Assembly (NCBI RefSeq): GCF_900105805.1
Contig: NZ_LT629788.1
Coordinates: 4,154,001 to 4,218,000, forward strand
Source: Pseudomonas moraviensis
Lineage (GTDB): Bacteria; Pseudomonadota; Gammaproteobacteria; Pseudomonadales; Pseudomonadaceae
Direction: 5' to 3'
Length of the DNA: 64,000 nucleotides
A program made the position numbers and the translations under genes. The notes under the pieces were generated by a model. The model saw nothing but the letters and a program-made list of their open reading frames with translations. It searched no databases and was not told the DNA's origin. This document shows positions 24,796 to 32,710 of the stretch, in pieces; the first letter of the stretch is position 1, and each line of letters begins with the position of its first letter.

Positions 24796-25458
24796 TTATT
24801 TGAGGTAGCCGTTTTGGGCCAGAAAGCTTTCGGTGATGGTGCTGCCGGCGGTCTTCTCAGCGGCTTTGTCGCCCAGCAGCAAACGCTCCAGATAACGCGC
24901 CAGCAGGTCGACTTCCAGGTTCACCCGGCGGCCCGGCTTGTACGCAGCCATGATGGTTTCGCTCAAGGTGTGCGGAATGATCGTCAGCATGAATTCGGCG
25001 CCATCGACTTCGTTCACGGTCAGGCTGGTGCCGTCGACGGTGATCGAGCCTTTATGGGCGATGTACTTGGCCAGTTCCTTCGGCGCGCGGATGCGAAATT
25101 CCACGGCGCGGGCATTGTCGCTGCGTGAGACCACTTCGCCGACACCATCGACGTGACCGCTGACCAGATGCCCACCGAGGCGAGTGGTCGGGGTCAGGGC
25201 TTTTTCCAGGTTGACCGGGCTGCCGCTTTTCAGGTCATTCATGGCGGTGCAATCGAGGGTTTCGCGGCTGACGTCGGCGGCAAAGCCGTCACCGGGCAAC
25301 TCGACGGCGGTCAGGCAAACGCCGTTGACCGCGATGCTGTCGCCCAGTTTGACGTCGCTCAGGTCGAGCTTGCCGGTTGCGACGTGCACCCGCACATCAC
25401 CACCCTTTGGGGTCAGTGCGCGGATACTGCCGATGGATTCGATGATGCCGGTGAACAT
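24796..25458 (-). CDS. ribE: Riboflavin synthase alpha chain
   Basis: Dismutates two lumazines to riboflavin and the pyrimidine that re-enters at RibH. It has 220 residues as two repeated lumazine-binding barrels: MFTGIIESIG with LGDSIAVNGVCLTAV in the first, GHVDGVGEV with GSITVDGTSLTVN in the second. P. aeruginosa nomenclature calls this gene ribC. It lies between ribD and ribBA in the same orientation. Confidence 0.97.
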   Translation of the reverse strand: MFTGIIESIGSIRALTPKGGDVRVHVATGKLDLSDVKLGDSIAVNGVCLTAVELPGDGFAADVSRETLDCTAMNDLKSGSPVNLEKALTPTTRLGGHLVSGHVDGVGEVVSRSDNARAVEFRIRAPKELAKYIAHKGSITVDGTSLTVNEVDGAEFMLTIIPHTLSETIMAAYKPGRRVNLEVDLLARYLERLLLGDKAAEKTAGSTITESFLAQNGYLK

Positions 25459-25506
25459 GGGGTTCTCCTTGAGAACGGGGGCCAGCGCTAACGCGATGGC
25501 CGGGAA

Positions 25507-26640
25507 TTATACGCGGGCTGAAGGGACAGGGATCGCAGTGACTCGCCAGTCATCGCCCACCGCGCGGATTTCACTGATTTTCAGCTCCGGCGCGTCCTTC
25601 ATCTGCGCCAGCGGCCAGTCGAGCAACGGACGCGCCGTGGAGCCGAGAAACTTGCCGGCGATGAAGATCACGAATTCGTCGACCAGACCGAGTTGCGCAA
25701 AGGCGCCGGCCAGACGCGGACCAGCCTCGACCAGCACCTCGTTGGTGCCACGATTGGCCAGTTCGATGAGCAACCGATGCAGATCGACCTGGCCGTCTTC
25801 ACCCGGCACGATCAGGCATTCCGGGCCGTTGGCGTATTGCTCTTCGACCGCAACACAGGTGGCGACCAGCGCCGGCCCGGCCTTGAAAAACGGCGCATCC
25901 AGCGGCACCCGCAGGCGGCCGTCAATGAGCACGCGCAGCGGCGGACGACTCATGGCCAGCGCAGTTTGTTCGCTGTCGAGACCGAGTTCGTCAGCGCGCA
26001 CGGTCAGCCGTGCGCCATCGGCCAGCACCGTGTCGGCGCCAGTCAGCACCACCGCCGCTTCTGCACGCAAACGCTGCACCGCAGAACGCGCCGCCGGGCC
26101 GGTGATCCACTGGCTCTCGCCGCTTTCCATCGCTGTGCGACCGTCGAGGCTCATGGCCAACTTGACCCGCACGAACGGCAAGCCGTGTTCCATGCGTTTC
26201 AGAAAACCTTGATTGAGCTTGCGCGCTTCCGCTTCCAGCACACCACTTTGCGTGGCGATACCGGCCTCGGCCAAGCGCTGCAAACCGCGTCCGGCGACCT
26301 GTGGATTGGGATCACGCATCGCCGCCACGACCCGGGCAACGCCGGCGGTCACCAAGGCATCGGCGCACGGCGGCGTGCGCCCGTGGTGGCTGCAGGGTTC
26401 GAGAGTCACGTACGCCGTCGCGCCGCGGGACTGCTCGCCCGCGGCGCGCAGGGCGTGGACTTCGGCATGGGGTTCGCCTGCGCGCTCATGCCAGCCTTCG
26501 CCGACAATCTGCCCGTCACGCACCAGCACGCAACCGACCCGTGGATTGGGATGAGTGGTGTAGTGGCCCTTGCGCGCCAGTTCCAGCGCGCGCGCCATGA
26601 AATGCGCGTCGAGGATCGCCTGCTCGGCGGCGGTGGTCAT
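25507..26640 (-). CDS. ribD: Bifunctional pyrimidine deaminase/reductase RibD
   Basis: Deaminates and then reduces the GTP-derived pyrimidine of the riboflavin pathway. The N-terminal deaminase has the zinc site HAE (58-60), C83 and C92 (EPCSHHGRTPPC). The C-terminal reductase begins with VRVKLAMSLDGRTA and carries VLTGADTVLADG. Total 377 residues, normal. The start overlaps the nrdR stop by 4 bases. Confidence 0.97.
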   Translation of the reverse strand: MTTAAEQAILDAHFMARALELARKGHYTTHPNPRVGCVLVRDGQIVGEGWHERAGEPHAEVHALRAAGEQSRGATAYVTLEPCSHHGRTPPCADALVTAGVARVVAAMRDPNPQVAGRGLQRLAEAGIATQSGVLEAEARKLNQGFLKRMEHGLPFVRVKLAMSLDGRTAMESGESQWITGPAARSAVQRLRAEAAVVLTGADTVLADGARLTVRADELGLDSEQTALAMSRPPLRVLIDGRLRVPLDAPFFKAGPALVATCVAVEEQYANGPECLIVPGEDGQVDLHRLLIELANRGTNEVLVEAGPRLAGAFAQLGLVDEFVIFIAGKFLGSTARPLLDWPLAQMKDAPELKISEIRAVGDDWRVTAIPVPSARV

Positions 26641-27101
26641 TCTTTCACCGGTTCGCGGGCGAGGCGGTCGATCTCTTCGCGGAATTCATTGAGGTCCTGA
26701 AAGCGCCGGTACACCGAGGCAAAACGGATATACGCGACCTCATCGAGTTTTTGCAGTTCGGCCATCACCAGTTCGCCGACCACGAGGGATTTGACCTCGC
26801 GCTCGCCGGTGGCGCGCAACTTGTGCTTGATGTGGACCAGAGAGGATTCGAGGCGCTCGACGCTGACCGGACGTTTCTCCAGCGCGCGCTGCATGCCGGC
26901 GCGGAGCTTTTCTTCGTCGAATGGTTGGCGGCTGCCATCGGTTTTGATCAGGCGCGGCAACACCAGTTCGGCCGTCTCGAACGTCGTGAAACGTTCGCCG
27001 CAGGCCAGGCATTCACGCCGGCGGCGCACCTGTTCGCCCTCGGCGACCAGACGCGAGTCGATGACCTTGGTGTCGTTGGCACCGCAGAAGGGACAGTGCA
27101 T
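26637..27101 (-). CDS. nrdR: Transcriptional repressor NrdR
   Basis: A zinc-ribbon plus ATP-cone regulator that represses ribonucleotide reductase genes when dATP is high, by binding NrdR boxes. The 154 residues carry zinc cysteines C3, C6, C31 and C34 (MHCPFCG, then CLACGERF) and an ATP-cone starting RLIKTDGSRQPFDEEKL. ATG at 27101 is required because the first zinc cysteine is residue 3; the longer frame upstream is not conserved-looking. It heads the nrdR-rib-nus operon. Confidence 0.97.
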   Translation of the reverse strand: MHCPFCGANDTKVIDSRLVAEGEQVRRRRECLACGERFTTFETAELVLPRLIKTDGSRQPFDEEKLRAGMQRALEKRPVSVERLESSLVHIKHKLRATGEREVKSLVVGELVMAELQKLDEVAYIRFASVYRRFQDLNEFREEIDRLAREPVKE

Positions 27102-27229
27102 GGTGGCTGGCAACAAAAAATGGGAGGGCCATGGTAGCGCATCCCCGTGGCAAGACAAGCCATAGGCTTTGCGGTATACAGAACGGCATGATCGTCTGAT
27201 CCATGGAATTCATTCTGCCGGAGTCTCCA

Positions 27230-27694
27230 ATGCCGTTACGTCCGCTCGTTTTGCTCAGTCTTTTCAGCCTGCTGGTGGCCTGTGGCAGCGACGCACCCAA
27301 GCCGCAACCGCCGACGCCAGGCCCTGCGCCGCAGCAGGCGCAGAAAAAAGCCAAGGAAGCCGCCGAACTCGGCCCGCTGCCGGCGCATCAGCGCGAACTG
27401 AGCGGCACCCTGCAAGGCGTGCCGGCCGGCGCCGAAGTCGAACTGGCGCTGCTGGTGATCGACGAAAAGGACCGCCCGCAGCAACTGCTCGCCAGTTCCA
27501 GCCTGATCGGCAATAACCAGATCCTGCCGTTTCACCTGCGCTTCAACCCTGAGGCGTTTCCGCCCGGCGCACGGGTTGAACTGCGCGGTCGCGCCAGCCA
27601 GTCCGGGCAACTGATTCTGCACCTGCCGTCGCAGACCATCACCCAACCGACCACTCAGGCGTTGGGCCAGCTGCAATTCGTCAAAGCGCCATGA
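27230..27694 (+). CDS. YbaY-family lipoprotein
   Basis: A 154-residue outer-envelope lipoprotein. The lipobox is LLVAC, with lipidation expected on the cysteine about 18 residues from the start, and is followed by a proline-rich linker. The C-terminal part resembles the YbaY domain: LSGTLQGVPAGAEVELALLVID, then LPFHLRFNPEAFPPG. GGAG six bases before the ATG at 27230 fixes the start, not the ATG at 27203. It overlaps the methyltransferase gene by 4 bases. Role unknown. Confidence 0.8.
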   Translation: MPLRPLVLLSLFSLLVACGSDAPKPQPPTPGPAPQQAQKKAKEAAELGPLPAHQRELSGTLQGVPAGAEVELALLVIDEKDRPQQLLASSSLIGNNQILPFHLRFNPEAFPPGARVELRGRASQSGQLILHLPSQTITQPTTQALGQLQFVKAP

Positions 27695-28347
27695 AGGCAC
27701 CGCTCGACCTGCAACATGCCTTGGGCGAATTGCTCGGCGACGCCAGACTGAAAGCCTGCGCGTTGCCCGGCACCGATTTGCATCTGTGGCTGATCGACGG
27801 CGATAACATGGCCCGCGAGTTCAGCCAGGAAGAAACCCAGCGCATCCTGCATGAACCGCCCTATTGGAGTTTTTGCTGGGCCAGCGGCTTGGCCGTGGCG
27901 CGTTATCTGGCGCAGTTTCCAGAGTGGGTGGGCGGCAAACGCGTGCTGGATTTCGGCGCCGGTTCCGGGATTGCCGGGATCGCGGCGGTGAAGGCCGGCG
28001 CGCTGGAAGTGGTGGCCTGCGATCTCGATCCGTTGGCGATCGCCGCGTGCCGGGCGAATGCCGAGCTCAATGCTGTGCAGATGAGCTACTCGACGGATTT
28101 CTTTGCCGAAGCCGATCGCTTCGATCTGATACTGGTCGCCGACGTGTTGTACGACCGGGCCAATCTGCCGCTGCTCGATGCGTTTCTCAGTCGCGGGCGC
28201 GAGGCGCTGGTGGCGGATTCGCGGGTGCGCGATTTTCGTCATCCGCTGTATGAGCGGATTGAAATGCTCGAGGCGATGACCTTGCCGGATCTGGCGGAGC
28301 CGGAAGAATTCCGACATGTCAGCCTCTACCATGCGCGGCGTGACTGA
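27691..28347 (+). CDS. Class I SAM methyltransferase, EtfB lysine methyltransferase-like
   Basis: A 218-residue Rossmann-fold methyltransferase. Motif I is VLDFGAGSGIAGIAA and the acidic post-I residue is in ACDLDPLA. The segment EPPYWSFCWASGLAVARYL before motif I and ADVLYD after it match the METTL20 group, which methylates lysines of the electron-transfer flavoprotein beta subunit. EtfB is therefore a likely substrate, though no etf gene is nearby; other protein lysines are possible. It is coupled to the lipoprotein gene, and an IS110 element follows 34 bases downstream. Confidence 0.78.
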   Translation: MKAPLDLQHALGELLGDARLKACALPGTDLHLWLIDGDNMAREFSQEETQRILHEPPYWSFCWASGLAVARYLAQFPEWVGGKRVLDFGAGSGIAGIAAVKAGALEVVACDLDPLAIAACRANAELNAVQMSYSTDFFAEADRFDLILVADVLYDRANLPLLDAFLSRGREALVADSRVRDFRHPLYERIEMLEAMTLPDLAEPEEFRHVSLYHARRD

Positions 28348-28354
28348 CGCCGCC

Positions 28355-28381
28355 AAAAGATCGCAGCCTTCGGCAGCTCCT
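28355..28381. repeat. Left REP half interrupted by IS110
   Basis: Reads GATCGCAGCCTTCGGCAGCTCC then T, and then departs from the REP consensus (which continues ACA) exactly where the IS begins. Its partner in opposite orientation lies at 29629-29658. Confidence 0.85.
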
Positions 28382-28620
28382 TGTATCTCGACTAACGCTC
28401 CGCCAGGAGCGATAGTTCTCGACTGATCATCGAGGGAGGGACTTGGAAGCCGCGCAGCTCCTTAGGCTTTTTGCCTGTGACGTAGATCGTGCTCCAGCCC
28501 TCCACACTCACTCGTACAGTTCGCACGGTATCTTGGGCCCGCCTCCGGCGAGAGCCCGCATTCGCAAGGTTGGACAGAGTGAAGTGATGATCGCAACAGG
28601 GAACAAGTGGAGAAACGATC
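28382..28620 (+). ncRNA. Predicted bridge RNA region of the IS110 element
   Basis: Non-coding leader between the left end and the transposase. It contains GCAGCTCCT at 28454-28462, identical to the target left of and through the core (28373-28381), and GTAG at 28482-28485, the reverse complement of core plus right target CTAC. It also contains ACGGTATCTTG at 28525-28535, identical to the predicted circle junction (29601-29609 joined to 28382-28383), and CAAG at 28565-28568, the reverse complement of core plus left end CTTG. This is the arrangement of target and donor guides in IS621 bridge RNA. Confidence 0.7.
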
Positions 28621-29592
28621 ATGTCTGGTTTCGTTGGCGTCGACATCGCAAAGAACACCTTTGATATCGCTACACACCTGCCCAATGGCAAGCACAAAAC
28701 CAAGGCCAAGCTGGCCAACGACCCAAAGGGCTTTAAAGAGTTTGAGGCGTGGCTAGAAAAAAACGCCGAGCGTTCGGCCCTGATCGTGATGGAAGCCACG
28801 AGCGTCTACCACTTGGAGCTCGCGGAGTTCGTTTACAACAAAGGCTTCCGGGTCTGCGTCGTGAACCCGGCTACGACCAAAGCGTACGCTGACAGCGAAC
28901 TGCGCCGCATCAAGACTGATAAAAGTGATGCCAAACTGATCGCTGACTTTGCCCGGGAAAAGGATCAAAAACTTCACCCATGGGCGCCTGAGCCGCTGAA
29001 ATACCGCCAGTTGAAAGCAATGGTGCGCCGCCTGGATGACCTTCAGGAAATGGAACAAATGGAGCTTAATCGTCTGGACGTTTCCGACGAAAAGGTCAAA
29101 GACTCGATCAACTCTGTTCTGCGCCATATCGAAAAAGAGATCGTGGAAACGCATAAGGCGATCAAAAAACACATCGATGACGACCCGGATATGCGTCAGA
29201 TGCGGAATCTGATCGTAACCATCGACGGCATCGGACAAAAAACGCTTGAACGATTGCTGGCCGAACTGGGTGACTTGCGCAAATACAGTGACCCTCGCCA
29301 ACTGGTCGCTGCTGCGGGGCTCAATCCAAAGCTGCAGGAATCAGGAAAGCTCAAAGGTCATACCCTGATCTCAAGAGTAGGGTCAGCACGGCTGCGTGCA
29401 GGCCTCTACATGCCTGGCATGGTGGCGCTGAAACACAATAAGGCGATCAAGGCGATGAAAGAACGCCTGGAAGCCAACGGCAAGGCTCCCAAGCAGATCA
29501 TCTGCGCAGCAATGCGCAAGCTGCTGCACTTCGTTTACGGAGTGCTCAAGTCAGGACTGCCATATGACCCGAAACTTGCGCTTGCCCGGTAA
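28621..29592 (+). CDS. IS110-family transposase (bridge-RNA-guided recombinase type)
   Basis: A 323-residue recombinase. The N-terminal RuvC-like DEDD domain has D8 (GVDIAKNTFD), E58 (VMEAT), D101 and D104 (TDKSDAKLIADFA), matching the catalytic set of IS621. A helical coiled segment covers about 130-200, and the C-terminal Tnp domain has IDGIGQKTLERLLAELGD, then AAAGLNPKLQESGKLKG, and the serine region LISRVGSARLRAGLYMPG (S251 the likely nucleophile). Intact and full length, so possibly active. A GTGGAGAAACGATC stretch precedes the ATG. It makes and reseals strand breaks at REP targets. Confidence 0.95.
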   Translation: MSGFVGVDIAKNTFDIATHLPNGKHKTKAKLANDPKGFKEFEAWLEKNAERSALIVMEATSVYHLELAEFVYNKGFRVCVVNPATTKAYADSELRRIKTDKSDAKLIADFAREKDQKLHPWAPEPLKYRQLKAMVRRLDDLQEMEQMELNRLDVSDEKVKDSINSVLRHIEKEIVETHKAIKKHIDDDPDMRQMRNLIVTIDGIGQKTLERLLAELGDLRKYSDPRQLVAAAGLNPKLQESGKLKGHTLISRVGSARLRAGLYMPGMVALKHNKAIKAMKERLEANGKAPKQIICAAMRKLLHFVYGVLKSGLPYDPKLALAR

Positions 29593-29628
29593 GGCTCAAG
29601 ACGGTATCTACTCTGGATAGCGTTCCCA

Positions 29629-29658
29629 TGTAGGAGCTGCCGAAGGCTGCGATCTTTT
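29629..29658. repeat. Right REP half flanking IS110
   Basis: TGTAGGAGCTGCCG and its continuation to GATCTTTT, in opposite orientation to the left half at 28355-28381. Together they form one REP pair split by the insertion. Confidence 0.85.
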
Positions 29659-29704
29659 GCGCCACCCCTTATAGTGCGTTCATTGACGCTTAGAGAGATC
29701 CCCC

Positions 29705-30577
29705 ATGAGTCAGCAAACGCCGTACATCTTCGACGCCACGACTGCCGATTTCGACCAGTCGGTGATCGAAGCCTCCTTCAACAAGCCGGTGCTGGTGGAT
29801 TTCTGGGCCGAATGGTGTGCGCCGTGCAAGGCGTTGATGCCGATGCTGCAAGGCATTGCCGAGAGCTATCAGGGCGAGCTGCTGCTGGCCAAGGTCAATT
29901 GCGACATCGAGCAGGACATCGTCGCCCGCTTCGGCATTCGCAGCCTGCCGACCGTGGTGCTGTTCAAGGACGGTCAGCCGGTCGATGGCTTTGCCGGCGC
30001 TCAACCGGAATCTGCCGTGCGCGCCCTGCTCGAACCGCATGTGCAAATGCCGCCACCGGCTGCTGCCGACCCGTTCGAACAGGCTCAGGCGATGTTCGAC
30101 GACGGCCGTTTCGCCGAGGCCGAAGCGGCTCTGGTCGCCCTGCTCAATGAAGACAATACCAACGCCAGGGCGCTGATCCTCTACGCACGCTGCCTGACCG
30201 AACGCGGTGAGCTGGGCGAAGCGCAAACTGTGCTCGACGCGGTCAAGAGCGATGAGCACAAAGCCGCACTGGCCGGGGCCAAGGCGCAGATCCAGTTCCT
30301 CGGCCTCGCCCGGGACCTGCCGGACGCCGCCGACCTGAAGAGCCGCCTGGCGCAAAATCCGCAGGACGATGAAGCGGTGTATCAACTGGCGATCCAGCAA
30401 CTGGCACGCCAGCAATACGAAGCGGCGCTGGACGCCCTGCTCAAACTGTTCATCCGCAACCGCAACTATGGCGAAGGCTTGCCGCACAAGACCTTGCTGC
30501 AGGTGTTCGAGCTGCTGGGCAATGATCACCCGTTGGTGACGGTGTATCGCCGCAAGATGTTTGCTGCGCTTTATTGA
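29705..30577 (+). CDS. cnoX: Thioredoxin-TPR co-chaperone CnoX (YbbN)
   Basis: A 290-residue cytoplasmic chaperedoxin that holds clients under oxidative stress and passes them to GroEL. An N-terminal thioredoxin domain with a full CAPC active site (38-41) is followed by TPR-type helices (FEQAQAMFDDGRFAEAEAAL, then DDEAVYQLAIQQLARQQYEAALDALL). E. coli CnoX has an SxxC motif instead, so this version could retain redox activity. It is monocistronic between IS110 and a REP pair. Confidence 0.9.
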   Translation: MSQQTPYIFDATTADFDQSVIEASFNKPVLVDFWAEWCAPCKALMPMLQGIAESYQGELLLAKVNCDIEQDIVARFGIRSLPTVVLFKDGQPVDGFAGAQPESAVRALLEPHVQMPPPAAADPFEQAQAMFDDGRFAEAEAALVALLNEDNTNARALILYARCLTERGELGEAQTVLDAVKSDEHKAALAGAKAQIQFLGLARDLPDAADLKSRLAQNPQDDEAVYQLAIQQLARQQYEAALDALLKLFIRNRNYGEGLPHKTLLQVFELLGNDHPLVTVYRRKMFAALY

Positions 30578-30581
30578 GAGC

Positions 30582-30683
30582 AAAAGATCGCAGCGTGCCG
30601 CAGCTCCTACATCGGATCGTGTTCACCGCGGTTTTTGCGGAGGAACGCTGATTCTATAGGAGCTGCCGAAGGCTGCGATCTTT
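30582..30683. repeat. REP pair (BIME) between cnoX and a convergent gene
   Basis: Inverted GATCGCAG...CAGCTCCTAC and TATAGGAGCTGCCGAAGG copies; the left one is degenerate in its loop. Confidence 0.85.
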
Positions 30684-30689
30684 AGCGGT

Positions 30690-31049
30690 TCACTCGATCC
30701 AGCTATAGAGCGGCGTATCCCCGCCGCTCGCCACCTTCACATCGGTACTGTGGCGCAAACGCACCAGCAAACGCTTGCCCGCCGCCGCACTGCCGGTCAG
30801 CGCCTCCAACTGATCGAGCAGATCCGGTCCACTCAGTTGCCCAGCCTTGCGCAGCAAGTCTCTGGCCACCTGCCACAGCGCATCGTCCTGACTCACCGGC
30901 TTCGCCGCCGGGGCCGACGTCACTGCCTCAGACTGCGCAACCGGCGCCTGCCCGCTCAGCGCCGAACCGAGCCTCGCCCAATCGCTGTCATCCAGCTCCA
31001 CCGTCAAATCCACCGGCACCTCGCCGACCGTTCCGCGTATCCGCAACAT
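30690..31049 (-). CDS. Conserved small protein, unknown function (119 aa)
   Basis: Not recognised as a named family. It begins MLRIRGTVGEVPVDLTVELDD (beta-strand-like), has a flexible alanine/serine-rich middle, then a helical part DDALWQVARDLLRKAGQL and a C-terminal RLRHSTDVKVASGGDTPLYSW. AGGAG lies eight bases before the start. No signal peptide, so probably cytoplasmic. It stands alone, divergent from the accessory island at 31.2 kb. Confidence 0.7.
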   Translation of the reverse strand: MLRIRGTVGEVPVDLTVELDDSDWARLGSALSGQAPVAQSEAVTSAPAAKPVSQDDALWQVARDLLRKAGQLSGPDLLDQLEALTGSAAAGKRLLVRLRHSTDVKVASGGDTPLYSWIE

Positions 31050-31184
31050 CGAGTTCGCTCCTGCATTTTTCTGACCTGCATGCTCCCACGGGACTTGTGC
31101 AACGCCAAGTAAAGGGCGCCAAACACATCTGGTAATTCCCGGTTAATCGGCTAAATTAATCTCTTTTTGCGGGAAGGATTCCCA

Positions 31185-31766
31185 ATGTCTTCAGGACGAA
31201 AACTGGCCTCTAAAGGAGGCCCGACCTCTACAGGTGGCGTGATACTTGAAGGAAATGAGAACCTCAATATCGAAGGAAGAATAATCGCTTCCATTGGATA
31301 ACTCGCCAGTTGTCCGGTTTGTGGGCCTGGCAAAGGCCCCATCGTAGCAGTGGGTGAAAGAACGCTGATTTTACCTGCCGGACCAGCTGCGCTAGAGGGT
31401 GACTACGTCGCCTGCGGTTGTCCGCCCATGACAAATAAGCTGCTCACTCAGCAACACAGTGGTTTTGCAGGAATTGGCCGGCCCGCTCCAATTGACATGG
31501 GGCCACCGATTGCTGCCCTGACCTCTTATCGCTACTTGCAGGTCATCATCGAACGCCTCGATGACACGGAAAAGCCAGGTTTGGCTTACAAACTCAAGGA
31601 CAAGGCGAAGGTTGCCGTTTTACAAGACAGCACTTGCAACCTCACAGGCGAAGGCTGCGAACACCCGGTAAAAAACGCTTCGGATTACGACACCCTGTTG
31701 GTAGGGGAAGATTCCGAATGGACTTTCTATGCCTATGAAGAGCCCCTGACACAGGATTTGTCATGA
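31185..31766 (+). pseudogene. PAAR-domain protein with an in-frame stop codon
   Basis: One frame reads a type VI secretion PAAR protein across 193 codons, interrupted by TAA at 31299-31301 (codon 39). Before the stop: GRKLASKGGPTSTGGVILEG and IIASIG. After it: LASCPVCGPGKGPIVAVGERTLILPAGPAA and DYVACGCPP. Relatives have an aspartate (IGD) where the stop lies. PAAR proteins cap the VgrG spike and carry effectors. The stop may be a nonsense mutation, an assembly error or a rare recoding; a GTG at 31350 might allow a truncated product. It overlaps the next gene by ATGA. The region is AT-richer than its neighbours. Confidence 0.75.
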
Positions 31767-32710
31767 AATCGGAAATCAAACTCATCTTTAAAGACTTTCT
31801 GATGCAGCCACCGCCAGGCGTAAAATTTCAGCTGCTTATTGACGGTCAAGTCGTAGATGACAACATCGTTCAAAACGATGACAGGCCTCGCATGTATTCA
31901 TTAATGTCCAAAAACGGCCAGATCGCTATAACGCTCGCGGGCAAGGAACTATCGTCGATCAAGACCCGAGACACCCACGAAGTGACGGTTCAGATTGTGG
32001 GGAACTCCGGTACAAAAAAAGGTATGCACACTGCGACGTTGAATCCAGGGAAGTCTCTTTCGATCGTAGCGATATCACCGTGGGTAAAAGTCCCGCTTAC
32101 GACCAGCGGCGCTGTCTCGAACGACGCGTTCTACGAAGTCGAATATGGTGTGAAACGTACCAATGAAACCCGAACGGTGAAAGTCGTCATTCAGGACATG
32201 CCGCGCAGGATACTGATGGAGGCGCTGTCACACCGGGGATCAACACAATGGGCAGGGAATAAAAGCAAAAAGTCGCTACCACACCCTACTCTCAGGCAGA
32301 GCGTGGAATTTCCACCAAACACAAATAAATGCAATCTGTTCGTCTACGACGTGCTGACCGCAATTGGGGTCAACGTGGCGTTGATTGAACATGGCAAATC
32401 GAAATACCTGCCATATTTCTCCAAGGTTAGCCCTCCGCTCGCGGGTGAATGGGCGAATGGACAACGATTGCTCAACAGCTGGAAAGTCGAGCGCACGCCG
32501 TTGCCCGGGGACGTCGGCGCTTACGCAATGAATTATTCCGACGCCAGCGGCCATGTCGGCTTCGTTCTAACGAAGGGCGTATGCATTTCTGCAGGGTGGG
32601 AAAAAGTTGAAGTTAACGACGCAGGTTTTCGCCATGCGACCGGTAATGCAAATCCCAGCGACCATGACTTCACTATTTTCCGACGCTACAAACACAGCAC
32701 GCCACAATGA
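31763..32710 (+). CDS. Putative T6SS amidase-like effector (papain-like Cys/His)
   Basis: 315 residues. The N-terminal 150 form a beta-rich region with no recognised family. The C-terminal 165 have the order of a peptidoglycan amidase of the NlpC/P60-CHAP kind: NKCNLFVYDVL with C190, PPLAGEWANG, TPLPGDVGAY, and SGHVGFVLT with H264. Without a signal peptide, export by the PAAR protein upstream is the simplest model. It is joined to the PAAR gene and to the next gene by ATGA overlaps, as in effector-immunity sets. The substrate (a peptide-stem bond) is inferred; the family name is not certain. Confidence 0.7.
   Translation: MKSEIKLIFKDFLMQPPPGVKFQLLIDGQVVDDNIVQNDDRPRMYSLMSKNGQIAITLAGKELSSIKTRDTHEVTVQIVGNSGTKKGMHTATLNPGKSLSIVAISPWVKVPLTTSGAVSNDAFYEVEYGVKRTNETRTVKVVIQDMPRRILMEALSHRGSTQWAGNKSKKSLPHPTLRQSVEFPPNTNKCNLFVYDVLTAIGVNVALIEHGKSKYLPYFSKVSPPLAGEWANGQRLLNSWKVERTPLPGDVGAYAMNYSDASGHVGFVLTKGVCISAGWEKVEVNDAGFRHATGNANPSDHDFTIFRRYKHSTPQ

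Larger units (their letters stand above)
28382..29609 (+). mobile_element. IS110-group insertion sequence (about 1,228 bp) inserted in a REP
   Basis: The ends are inferred by restoring the REP: left flank GCAGCTC-CT joins right flank ACTCTGGATAGC if one CT core (28380-28381 or 29608-29609) is removed. There are no terminal inverted repeats or target duplication beyond CT, as usual for IS110. The long 5' non-coding end (239 bases) and short 3' end (17 bases) place it in the IS110 group rather than IS1111. REP targeting is known for IS621 and ISPpu10. Confidence 0.85.
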
